Origin: Setaria digitata
Lineage: Eukaryota > Nematoda > Chromadorea > Rhabditida > Setariidae
Assembly (NCBI GenBank): GCA_003640385.1
Contig: RCAB01000100.1
Span: 105,833-169,832, forward strand
Length of the DNA: 64,000 nucleotides
Direction of reading: 5' to 3'
Made by a program: the position numbers and the translations under genes. Below, in pieces: positions 1-11,706 of this stretch; the first letter of the stretch is position 1, and every line of letters begins with the position of its first letter. The notes under the pieces were generated by a model. That model was not told where the DNA came from. It saw nothing but the letters and a program-made list of their open reading frames with translations, and ran no database searches.

Positions 1-2893
1 AATTAGTTTTTTTTTCTGCTGATTATTTTGGGTGATAAAAAATGTCGTCAATGTAGAAATATCTGTGTGTCTCTGTCTGTATGTGTCTGTCTGTGTATGT
101 GATTATCAATTCTTTATCACAGATCGGATAGACAAACTAACTACTTTGTTGTTTTTCTTTTTTTTTACGTTTTTACATTTCAAATCATCAGAAAGTTCGT
201 AAAATTGTTACGAAAGTTTTCTTATCTGACATCTTTAAAATAGAGTAAAACACCAGTGACATCGCAGATTTGTATTGTGCATTAAGAAGTTCTTTGTATC
301 AATGAGAAATGTGCTCAGCAGAATTTTGAATAAAAGAAATTAAGTGTAAAATAAATACCAATGAATAACCATAAAGATCTATAAACAGATTATTACATTA
401 TACTTCCAATATTTGATCACGTCGGCTTTACTAATTTTCGAATTCGCATAAGATTAATTTGGTTTGAGATGAAGAAAAAGGAAATTCATTGAGTAATTAT
501 TTGGAGAATGGAAAGTGTATCCAATTTTATGTGAAAAGTTTGGAATGAAATTTCTAGAATTTACTTTGTTTAAACAATGAATGGTTTAAAAATAGGTTTA
601 TGTGCTTTAGCGTTGCATGTGCTCTGAGTGATGTTGAGAATAGTATAATAAATTAAGACTTCGTTTAATATTGTCCTATATCACTTCTTTCATTCAGCTG
701 TTAATTTCTGTTTTGAAAAAATGTCAGCAGCTTTGAGAAAAGGAAGAAAAACAAGTATTCTGCAATATTTTTTTTTTTTTTTCAATTTTCCTTGAAGAAT
801 TCATCAATTTGTGGCACTGGAATTTAGGAGAATTTGCAAGCATTCTCTGGAATTGAGCCTATATGCACCCGTAATTATAAAACAGGTGCCTTGTTTACAG
901 CAAACCATTATTATCGCAGATAATTTGAGGCCTAGTTACCTACAATGTAATTGAAGTGTAATTTTCGCATTACGAATAATTTCCAATTCCTACAACGAAT
1001 TATGTCAATTAACATTCCAATAATATTTGTACTTCCCAATTAATCTTCCATTTGATGAGAAAATTAGTAGGAGTCTTATGTTAGAAAGATTTTATAAGGT
1101 TAAAAATTTATATATTTCCATTTAACTGCAATAAAAAGGAAATGTTAGAAGTTTTCAGTTGAATAATTTATTAAGTAAATGAAATGATTATAAAACAGTT
1201 ACTGGTCAAATTTTTTCATAAAACTATATCAGGTAGCAAGAAATTAACTTAACGTTCACATGGAATGATTAATATGATAAAAAAGTTTATATTATCATTT
1301 TCTCATTCACGATAGCAAAGACTTAAGCATTCAACAGGATCCACATCCCTAAAGATACTTTGGTTGATCAGCTCTTGAATATTTCTCAATAGAATAGAAC
1401 CGATCATTAATTACCCTCATCATCGACCAGACTTTTGTTCTTAGATGCAATTCCTGTCATTAATCAGATTCATATTCCCGTTTCTTGATAAACATCGTAA
1501 GTATTTAGTACGCTCACACTGCTGTTTAAGGAACGGATTCCTTTGAATCGGTTCAGCCGGAAATGACGTTGTTTCCGTAAAGCGCCACATTTCCTGTAGT
1601 ATTTAATTTCCATCTCTTAAGAAATAATTTTAGGATTTACTTAATTTTTATCCCATAGAGGGAAAAGAAAACAACAACAGCACCAAAAAAAAAGCATTCG
1701 CAATAAAATGCTGTCATAACTTTTGACATCTTTCCGTTAAGCTCAATTTTTCACATCAAGCTAACTACTTGGTTTATCAAATTTTTCTTCGTTAAGTTCC
1801 GAAAAAGTATGGTAAAATATTAATTTCTTTTTAAATTACTGGTAAATGATTTATTTGCATTACTTAGGCTAGACAAACCGGCTAATTGGATTTTTGGTTT
1901 CTTCTTTCAACAATTCTCTTGACTACTATCGGTTTGCTCGGAAATGTCAAGGTCGATTTCTCCAACAACTTTTTGAATGTTCCATTACGGGAAATTCCAG
2001 TACTGTAACAGTTATTTCATTTCAAAAGCAAATTATGAATTTTTAAAACATTTGAACAAAAACAAAAGGTTTAGAAAATTTACACTGAGATATCCTCAGA
2101 TTTTTAGAATATCGGTTCTTGGTGTTATCTAAGTGCAATTTTAACCTATTAAAATTCTCATTTTACCTGTTGCAGTGATAAATTCCTCCTGTACAAAGAC
2201 TAGAAATACGTATCTTCTTTTAATCCTTCCTTATTTTATCATCTAAATATTTTAAATTATTATTTTGCAGTTATCTAACTGTATCTAAGCTTATTTGAGC
2301 ATTCACCTGACGCTAGTTAATTTGAATTTCATGTACCGATTATTTGATTGTTCAATTTCTCAATTAATCGACAAATTTTGAGATGAAAATTCTATTCTAA
2401 TCTAAGCTGTAGAGACAATGAAACGGAAAGAATGAAGCTAACAAAACAAAAGTATCTTCTCCCTATTGCCAATGGCTCATAGTTTTCTGAGTTATGTTTC
2501 AATATTTCTCATCCTGACAGAGTCATCAACTGAAATTGTCAACTCCGAAGGCTCACCCAATCTAACACTTTATTTATTTCGATTAGCCTCAGTTCTTTCG
2601 AAACAAAATGAATAAGTCGTTTCATTTAAAAAAAGAAATGGTTAGTTATATTCTCACTTGTATTGTTACTTCCTTTGGACAATATGTAATTAATTTATCA
2701 TCTGATTGTATTACCATAGGTAGTAGTTGCAGTTGTTTGTTGTTTTTTTCCTTCTCTCATCAAAACTACGAAAAAGGTTTGGTTTTTATTGCTTTAGTCA
2801 TGCGCTTACTTTTCTTTTCAAATGTGTTGTATTGCACTTTCATCATAAAAAAAATTAAAGTTTTATGTGACTCTCACTGTATCAACATTCCAG
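1..2893. other. No supported gene; AT-rich left end
   Basis: This stretch is AT-rich with homopolymer tracts and no exon that I can tie to a known family. A 47-codon ORF (2472-2615, + strand) begins with a hydrophobic signal-peptide-like run but has no further support. The upstream exons of alsin (DH and RCC1 regions) should lie here or beyond the left edge, yet I could not identify them. Confidence 0.4.
61..102. repeat. Imperfect TSTG/TG-rich simple repeat
   Basis: A pyrimidine-purine alternating tract made of tgtctg/tgtatg units. It is a microsatellite-like sequence with no coding frame. Confidence 0.7.
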
Positions 2894-3042
2894 AAATTTT
2901 TGAACAACTGTTAAGTTCATTGAATCATACTTACTTTTTTCAATTCAGTGATCAAACGAGAAAAGAAAGACAGAAAATATTGACGGAAAAGTATTCGACC
3001 GATCGAATTAAAAGGAATGTGAAAGAGTGGTCGTGTGAATAA
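2894..3042 (+). CDS. Candidate terminal exon of an unknown upstream gene
   Basis: An acceptor (cattccag) at 2891-2893 opens a 48-codon frame rich in charged residues that ends at a stop at 3040-3042. An AATAAA hexamer follows within about 10 bases, which would suit a 3' terminal exon. The end of the peptide is basic and hydrophilic (RIKRNVKEW), unlike the Phe/Leu-rich translation of the DNA upstream. I do not recognise the sequence and found no matching upstream exon. A random ORF in AT-rich DNA is a fair alternative. Confidence 0.25.
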
Positions 3043-3604
3043 GTAAATAAAAATTGTTTCTCGAATAATTAATTATGTTTTAAGCAACTAATTTTCGAAT
3101 GTTGAGTTTTCAGTATTCGAAAATAAAATATTTTTGCTTTCTAAAAACTAAGCATTATTTTATTTTGTTGCAAATGATTTTGCTCCTAAAAAATAATTTG
3201 TTGAACTCTACTTTTATTCGCAATTTTGATTAAATTGTTGGGAAGCGTGTAAAAATTAGAAATGATCTTAAATAATCAAGAGTAATTATTTCCTTTAAGT
3301 TAAGAGAGTGATCAATTGTAATGCATAGTTGAAATGACAATATAACAGTGGTTACAAAAATATCACTGATAATATTAGCTTAACAATAGCGTAGAAGTCA
3401 GTGTAAATATAAATTTGATGAGCAAAAATTAATATACGGTAGCAATTTTTGTTTACAGGTGATTGTTTGTTCTAAAAAGTGAATTTGTTGCAAATTATAT
3501 GGATGTTATAGTAGCTTCCTAAAAATAGCTATCCAAGGAATAGATAAGATATCCGAGAAATACCAGAGATATATTACAGTGCAAAGAAGAAGACATCCTC
3601 TCAG

Positions 3605-6600
3605 TGGAATGGAAGAACTATTGGCCATCTGCTAAACATCAGCTGGATTATTTGAGCACCATCGGTGATAATACTTATCACTACTGGAAGTATTTACCTA
3701 TACATGCGCAATCGGTTCGTTGCTTTCCATTTCAAAAAATTTATTTTTCACTAATTTGCTTATCACCAGGAATTTATTTACTGAGGAATTTCTGTTCAGC
3801 TTAAGCAACCAGCGCGTCTTTTATTATGGAAAGCCGAAAATAGACATCCGGAAACGTCAGGCGTATTAAATGTATACAGAAATTCAACATGGACTGCGCT
3901 CGGACGAAGTTGGCTTGCAGTTGCTGTTTTTAATGATGCTGTCGCAGTTATTGAGGTTTCTCTAAAATCGGTTTTTATAAAACTCACTATCATTTTAGTC
4001 GGTGCAGTGTGTTACTCATCGAATCAAATTGTCGCTGTCACACTGGGGTTAAAAAAATTGTTACTAGCCCACTGCTTTGTGATTCAAAGAATTACTTTTT
4101 TTTTGATAAGAAATGTGGAGTATTATTTTTTTTGACTACTTTTAGTAGTGTAGATTCTGATCTGTTTTAGATGTAATGATGTTAATGACATCGATGACCT
4201 CTCGATCAAAATCTATGCTACTAGAAGCAGGCAAAAAAAAAATCTCATTTTGGTTGACATCGATGACTTGATAAAGAACGGACTGTTTCCAGCTGATTGT
4301 TTTGTCAAGAATATCATATCAGAAGCTGAATAATGTTCAGTTAAGTGAAAATTATGGAGAGGGTAAGAAGGAATCTTCCAGAGACGAGGGGTGATTGTGT
4401 TGAACTTTCCACTGGTGTGGACAGAAGTAAGGGAAGAGGAAGGTAACGAATGCTTGGTACGAGTATTTGGTCCTGAAAACAGATTTCACATTCGATTTGC
4501 AAGTATTGAATACAAGGTATTGTACAATTCACAAGTTCCTTTTGTTCCTTTTCAATCATGTTCCTTAGAAACGAATTTTTATTGAAAACCGTAAAATGAA
4601 ATTCGAATTTAAATAAATAAGTGTAAATTTCACAGCATACATATATTTACGCAAATTGTGCACTCATGCTTAATCAACTTTAAGGCATTTTGAACATGTA
4701 ATTATGTTGTCTGGGAAAGCTAGAAGCGTTTACATAGTTCTTCTGACAAAGTTTCTTATATTCGTTGAAAGACTTTCTTCCATTTCCAGATGTCCTGAGA
4801 AATCTCGGGACTTCCTTCCTTTTCGCTGTTTTTTTTTTGTGTGTGAATTTAGAGAGAAGATTTTATGACAAGTTTTTTCAGTCATAGCATTTTGTGTTTT
4901 TCGGATTTTTCTGTTCAAAAGCTTTGAAAAGGTCAAAATTTTAGGTCCCTTTTGATATTTTATATCATTTTATAAATTGTTTAGTTTTATATGCATTTGT
5001 TCCTTAAATATGCTGTTATGAAACAGTGGGACAGATATAGGACTTCAGAAAACCAGCAAAAGAGTACTTTCGTTTCCTCAATCAGAAACCTCCTGAAGCA
5101 TGAGGAAAAGGATTCTAACATCATTTACTGAATCCACAACAGAATCATCTGCAATTCGACAATAATTATCATAATCAAATATATGACTAAGTTTCATTTT
5201 AAGTACTCAACTTGAGAGCTTGAAATCATTGTATCATTTCATCATTTAAGAGTGTATTTTTGCGTGCTATGCGACAATGGCGACACTTCGATGAACGATA
5301 TAGGAGTAGAAGCAATATTCTGGAACGATGTGCTCCGGAATTACCAGGATGGCGATGTGGTCATTATCAATTTTCCCCTCATCATCCTATCTTCGGGAAT
5401 TGTAGTTATGATGGATGCTGGCTATATGGCAAACCTCATGGAAGGTTTCTCTTTTTGCCCTGAACTAAAGAATGCATTTAATGATTTCAGTGTTCTCATC
5501 GATTTCCACCAAAAAATTCTTTTCATCTAATTATTTTCACTTTAAAAAATAGTTCTGCTTATCCTTGGTTCCTTTCTGGCATTTTTTTTTTCGAACTTTG
5601 AAGTAACTAATAAGATTACAGTTTGCTTACTTTTTTTTTTTTCTTTTTCTGACTTCTTAAAAGTTGTCGTACTACACCTTTTAGAATCATCATTTAAATT
5701 TTTCCGTAATATATAAGTAGTACAGTGATACCATTAGAAATCATATCTTAATGCAGCTTTTTTTTTTTCACTGTAGGGGATATTTGATATATCCAAATAG
5801 GAAGGAATATCATGGACAATTTGCTGATGGACAACTCGAAGGGTATGTCAGTTTTGTTGTTGTTGTACTCATCGCTGTATTTTTTTTTTTATTCCTGAAT
5901 TGTATGGAATTTCCGGTAACTGTGGTACTTTGCAATTAAGAATGATTGCATTTAAATTTCTTCGAATAATTTCCCAGAACTTGTTGCTTTTTTGAGCACG
6001 AGATTTTTTAAATATTTAATGAAGAAGTTTGTAAAGAATGTTGTTTTTCGGCAATAATGTGTATTTTGATTATTATATTATTAATAGATAATATTTCTCT
6101 TCTGTTTTAATTAATTAAAACATTTTGCTAATGTAGCTGAAGAGTTTATAGATTTGGAAAAATGTCGATACCTAAAGGTGGAAGTTCATATAACACGTAT
6201 CTGGATGACGGTAAAGAGGAAGGAGAATCAGGAACTGATGTGTATACCGGTTTTTGGCATAATGGTCTTTTGGATGGACTAGCTCATATTAAGTGAGATT
6301 ATAGACCTATGTAAAGAGTTTGGGATTTATATACTGTCTGATCGTGGATTTCAAGCCATTTCGTTGTTAAATCATACCGTTAGTGATATAAGTGAAGTAA
6401 CAGAGTGGGAATGATTATAGCATAAGATCTTTAATTATTCAGATTTTCAAATGGTGACACGTACGAAGGTTATATGGAAAAAGGATTGAGGCATGGCTAT
6501 GGAGTGTTTTATGCATCAAAAGGTAACGACATGGAAGTATACTTCGGTGGTTGGCGTTCTGGAATGCGTTCAGGATATGGAGTTTCTACATGCAACAGTA

Positions 6601-9600
6601 CTACCCTTCTCTTTTCTGAAATTTCAAATAAAGTTGATATTATTAATACTAATTATGATTATCAGAGGAACCATGAAAATTTGCAACATTCTCTTGTGTT
6701 TTAGAGAATATTTCCCTCTCTCATTTACTTGCTCTAACTGACGTGTAATAGATGCCAGTAAAAGTTATAACGTGTCATGAAGTGCTTGTTTCTTAAAAAA
6801 TCATTCTTTATAAGGGTAGCCGAAATGTTAACGTTGCCACTGTAATGATAATGATTAAGGAGAACGTTATCTGGGCATGTGGGCGAATGATTCAAGACAC
6901 GGTAAAGGTACTTTGATAACAATCGAAGGCTTATATCAAGAGGGACAATTCAGTAATGACCGTTTGGTGGTTTGTTTTAAATTTTAATAAGTAAATATAC
7001 TCGTAATGAGACTGGATCTATAACTGAAAGCCGTAGAAAAATTATGATTATCAAAGGAACCATATAAGGAACCATATACCTGAGGAACCATATACCTGTT
7101 AGGTAAGCTGATCCGGGAGGAAAATGAAATTTATTGACCTGTTCTATATGTTTACCTTTATAATTCTTTCACGGAAGTTAGATAATTCACGTTTATTATT
7201 CCAGATTTTCATACAGATAAATCTCGAGCATCTATTACATCTAAAATATAGTTTAAAACTTGGTAGAATTTTAGAGTTATTACTCTGTTTGCATTATTTT
7301 GCATTCTGATTGCAGCGTGGTCGTCTAATTCTACCTGCTTCGGAGGTTTGTTCTGGAATAGCCTTTGAAGGTGACTTCGAAAAGACTGGTGTTATTGGAA
7401 AGGTAAGTGTAAGAAGAATAAGATGCAGAAGATTCCTGAAATCATCTGAAAATGAAAATTATAGATAATAGTCCTATATAAAACGAATGCTTTTCCCTGT
7501 TATATGTAAAAGCCTACTAATTTTTGAACATTTTGCAAGTCTTCAAATTAGATTTTATCCTAATGTAATTTTAATGTGACAAAATGACCCTTCCAGGGTA
7601 CACTTCATCTGAATCGGTTTGATCGTATCGAAGGACAGATGACTGGTGACATCATAAATGGTGAACTGAAAATCTCCAATGCCATTTACTCGAGGCATAT
7701 ACCTGCAGTACTGCCATCTTTTTCGCTAGACAAGTAAATTTTCGATAATTTAAAAATTTTGGACCCTAACAGATACTCTGAAATTTAATATTCGTCTTGC
7801 AGTGATATTCTACCGGTAACAACTCGATGGCTGGTTGATGCAGAACTAAAGTGGAAAGAACTTTTTCAAAGTTTCTTAATTTATGATCTTGGTGTTCCAA
7901 TCCACATCGCAAGTGCTACTGATGTTAGTGAGGTTGCTGATGATGCATGTCGTGTTTCTATATGGAATTCGCTTGCATCGAGTATGGTGAAGATTCGTTT
8001 AGGAATGAACAAGGAGGGAATTAAGTGTGTCATTTTGAACAATTTCTAGATTCTTAACATTGATAAATTAATGATATCACTCTTCCAACAAGCTTAGTAT
8101 CTGATAACGTTTTTTTCTTTCGTTTGTTTTTTATTTGTCGCATTTGCCAGTTTACATTTAATTTATCAAACGATATCAGCTCTAAACACAATTTCTTCAG
8201 AGTTACATTTGATGAAAATCTCGAGAAAATTCCACAGTACACATTACAGTGGTCCAATAAATATTATGAAATGGTGGTGCAGTATTGGAACTTGGTACAC
8301 CTTCATTCAGTTATTTCTAATTTTTACTCTTCTTCTGTTCCGTTTCGTCTCCTCAGATATCCCTAGTGCTTTTTTTTTTTTAAACAGATGGCTATAATAA
8401 TTAACTTTATGATTTCTTTTGATCTGTGCTCATTTCATTGTTTCAGGCCCTGAAGCATAAATACCATCCATTGCGACGGCTGATTTTTGGTTTATTTGAA
8501 GTTTTTACTAGTTCTTATGGCGCAATTGGTACTCATCGAGCTGTTTGTGAACAAGCTGTTTGCGAATTACGCAGTATACATTCAAAGATTTATTCCATTA
8601 TGAGGTTATTACGTTAACTGAAAAGTCTATTCTGATCATTTTCAAAATCTCACTTTTCAAGCATTTTTCTGTTTTTAGGTTACTATTCAGTAGTTTGCCT
8701 CATGTTTTTGAAATGTTTACCCCTGTGCCAGTATATATAAATCATAATATTACGTCTGAAAATATCGACTCTGATTCACGATCTCATGAGATAAGGTAAA
8801 CTTTACGTCGTTCGTCTTTTTCATTATCTAGAAAAAAATTTTGTCATAAACATAAGTGGCTACCAAAAATCGACTGCCATTTTTCTGGAAGATCTGTTTG
8901 AAGTGTCATTACTTCAAATTGTTAAATCATATATCATATTGCATATGATTTTGTTGTCATCGATTATTCCGGACTGTTCAGTGAACGGATTTGAATGGTT
9001 TGAATGTTTTGGAGTAATTTAAATATGCAATAAAAACATGCAAATTTTCAGAAGCACAGCTGAAGAGAGTAATGAATCGAGCTTCAAAGTATCACTCTTA
9101 CATCCATCATGTAATTTTATTATTGAAACAATTTTTTCTGAATGTTACGCTGTGATTTTCACGCTTTACTCAGTGAATTGTGTCGATCAGGATCGACGAT
9201 ATTGGGAACGCGTGGTTTATTTGAATGCCTTCACTGATGTGAAATTACTCGCTTACCTCGAGATAAATCGGTAAAGTGTTTAAATTTTGTCATCTTGCGT
9301 ATAAAAAAGGAAGATGAAAGTTTATTAGTGTCTTCCTGGTAGTATAATTAAACTTTTTTTTCTGTGATTTCTCAAAAAAAAAAAAATTCCTTAACTTTCT
9401 GCCGCTCAGAATTATCTATCTTCCATAATCCTTTTGTCGCCAAGGTTTTTGACAAAGTCTACTTACTTCACTCCTTTCAAATCTATACCGAGAACTTATT
9501 ATTTCTTAAAAAAAAAAAAAAAAAACCTTTTTGGAAACATTGAAATCTCTTAATGTGCGGTGAAAAACTTACTGCTTCATGAAACATTTGAGTTGTTTCA

Positions 9601-10104
9601 TGAAATTTCTCTGGATGTTTTTCCAGTTACAATTAATAAACTATATTGGAGGTTCGGAACTGAACTCTTAATTTGTTCCAGTTTCCATTTAAATCATTTG
9701 ATATTATGCATAAATTAAACAATTGATAACGAAACGTAAACTTCTCTAGGGATCTCTGGCCGATTGATATTGAAAATGCTGATGATCTTGATACGCCCTT
9801 GGTAAGTTTTCAACTGAATCGAGTTCAGTGCATCTAAGGTCCATTCAACTAGAGAGGAAAAAAAAAAAACGGAAATGGCAACAGTCGGAACGATTCTGAC
9901 AAGTACTACTCCAGTAAATAAGAGAGACTTCAGGCACCTGTCTATCTGATTGAAGATAAATCTTAACTTGATTTACAGATTCGCGCAACTGCTCGCAAAA
10001 AATTCTACAAATCAGCTATCCAAGCATTGCAACAAATCAGCTCACATTTCAGTCCGGTCTCCAAACTTGAAGCACTGACTAATACATTCACAGAAATCGG
10101 AGCG
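3605..10104 (+). CDS. ALS2: Alsin (ALS2) orthologue: PH-MORN-VPS9 portion, 17 of 18 visible exons
   Basis: Alsin is a guanine-nucleotide exchange factor for Rab5 (VPS9 domain) and acts on endosomes. Exons in consistent phase are 3605-3714, 3800-3955, 4382-4516, 5251-5444, 5777-5842, 6152-6292, 6443-6597, 6860-6969, 7316-7402, 7597-7733, 7803-8024, 8180-8294, 8447-8604, 8679-8795, 9052-9270, 9750-9801 and 9979-10104; the last exon is at 22294-22524. In order they give a PH-like domain (W...VFNDAV, FPLVWTEV), a run of MORN repeats (YDGCWLYGKPHGRG, GDTYEGYMEKGLRHGYGVF, ERYLGMW...RHGKG), a linker, and the VPS9 region (YWERVVYLNAFTDVKLLAYL, IQALQQISSHFSP). These align well with the human alsin C-terminal half. 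About 842 residues are visible. The first exon starts inside a codon, so 5' exons are missing. The 6597/6860 junction is the least certain. Confidence 0.9.
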
Positions 10105-10164
10105 GTTAGTTTTTTTGTTGTTATATTCATAGAGTTCTGCACTTTTATCTTTATCATCCTCCAG

Positions 10165-10236
10165 TGGTGCCCGGAAGTTTTGCGAACTGGATCCGGAAAT
10201 TCCTCTCGAAGTCCTTACCAGCGAGTGGATTTTTAA
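10165..10236 (+). CDS. ALS2: Possible alternative terminal exon of alsin
   Basis: The alsin exon ending at 10104 leaves phase 0. Only 60 bases on, a good acceptor (catcctccag, ending 10164) opens a phase-0 frame of 23 codons followed by TAA at 10234-10236. Use of it would give an isoform lacking the second half of the VPS9 domain. The peptide has no family match that I can see. The same DNA also holds a longer open frame (10133-10369) that does not fit the alsin phase. Confidence 0.3.
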   Translation, partial: WCPEVLRTGSGNSSRSPYQRVDF

Positions 10237-11706
10237 TCCCAACATCACGTTCCTCAAACCATTGTTTCTGAATGGATTTTTGCAACATTTAGCTTTGAAT
10301 TTTCATTGCTATTTTCTGTGGGGTTTGTGCTACACACTGAAACCTGAAGGGACAGCAGGCTTAAACTGAGAATAAAGGAAAGAACTTTTGGCGGGTAACA
10401 GGGAATGAACTCTCAACTAAACATTGTTCGAAAGTTTTTACTAACTGCTCAAATGTCATTGAAATCTAAAGGTTTTATGTAAACTAAGTAAACAAGCACC
10501 CAAATTATTTGGGAGCAAAAATTCCTATCTTTTTTCGCTTTGGAAAACAGTTCTAATACGTATTTTTGTTTTGTTAAAGATGTGAGCAAGCAAATAAGCA
10601 AAATACAATTTATTTTCAAATACAATAAATGAACCCTTATATATAGACAAAAAGTGTAGAGGCACACAACAACAGTAAAAAGTAATATCCATGAGAGTTG
10701 ACATTACACGTCAGTAGAAATATTATTAGTTACTTTAGAACGCATCACTTCAACATCAAATCAAATGACAAGTATGCTGAGGTAGAAAGTAGGAGGACCG
10801 TTATTTTTTCAGTAACCATAATAAAATATTGAGGTTTGAAGACATCACTCCTGAACTATGTTTAAAGATTCATAATGAGTAAGACAATAAGAAGATATAG
10901 CAACAAAAAAACATTTGCTAAAAGAAATTGACACGGGATATCAGAGTTGCTTATTCTAACTTCCAATACAATATGTCCTTTACTGATGGTGCAGTTGCTA
11001 GTAGGGCAATCCTTCCAAAAGGTTATCTAACTCTTAAATTCATTCATCACTGATGAAAAATTTCGTAAAACAAAAAGAAAATAAAATGAAATATCCTTCA
11101 ATAGGAAAAAATTCAGAAACCAGGCAGAGTGGAAATGATAAGTGCACGGGATTAGATAAAAGATTTCCTGGTTTATAGCAAGGATTAACCCTTCTCAATG
11201 ACAACCATTGTAAAAGCATTATGGGAAACCAACACTTTTGTAAAACGATACCGATTTATTGGGCTATCGATGGGCCTGTCACAGGACCAAACAAACAGGT
11301 AGTATGAATTTGTGTCAAGAAGTAGCATTCGATTGAATAATTACAAGTAGTCAATAAACAAAGTAATTCAACAGGTAGGGAAACTTTGGAATCACAGCTA
11401 GCTGAAATTTATGAAAAAAAAGTGACGAAAAGTTTAAAAGCACACTTATGTATGAAAAGTCGATATGCTCGGAATATTTTGTTGCGAAATGATAGAACGG
11501 TCAATTATTAGCTCTAATATTCAAACACTAATTTTCAGCTTTCTTTACTTTATCCTTGTAGGAAGGAGAAACAAATCTCCGTAATTCACAATCCTGTAAT
11601 TTCAAACATATCTCAATATATTCCTACCAGGTAGTGAAAGCTTTCTTCAACGGACAGCATCACTAGAATTTTCCAGAAGTATGACAAAAGAACTTACATT
11701 ACAGAA

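Noticed and set aside
2608..3042. 144-codon + strand ORF
   Set aside because: The first two thirds are Phe/Ser/Tyr/Cys-rich AT noise; only the part after the acceptor at 2893 looks at all coding, and it is listed separately at low confidence.
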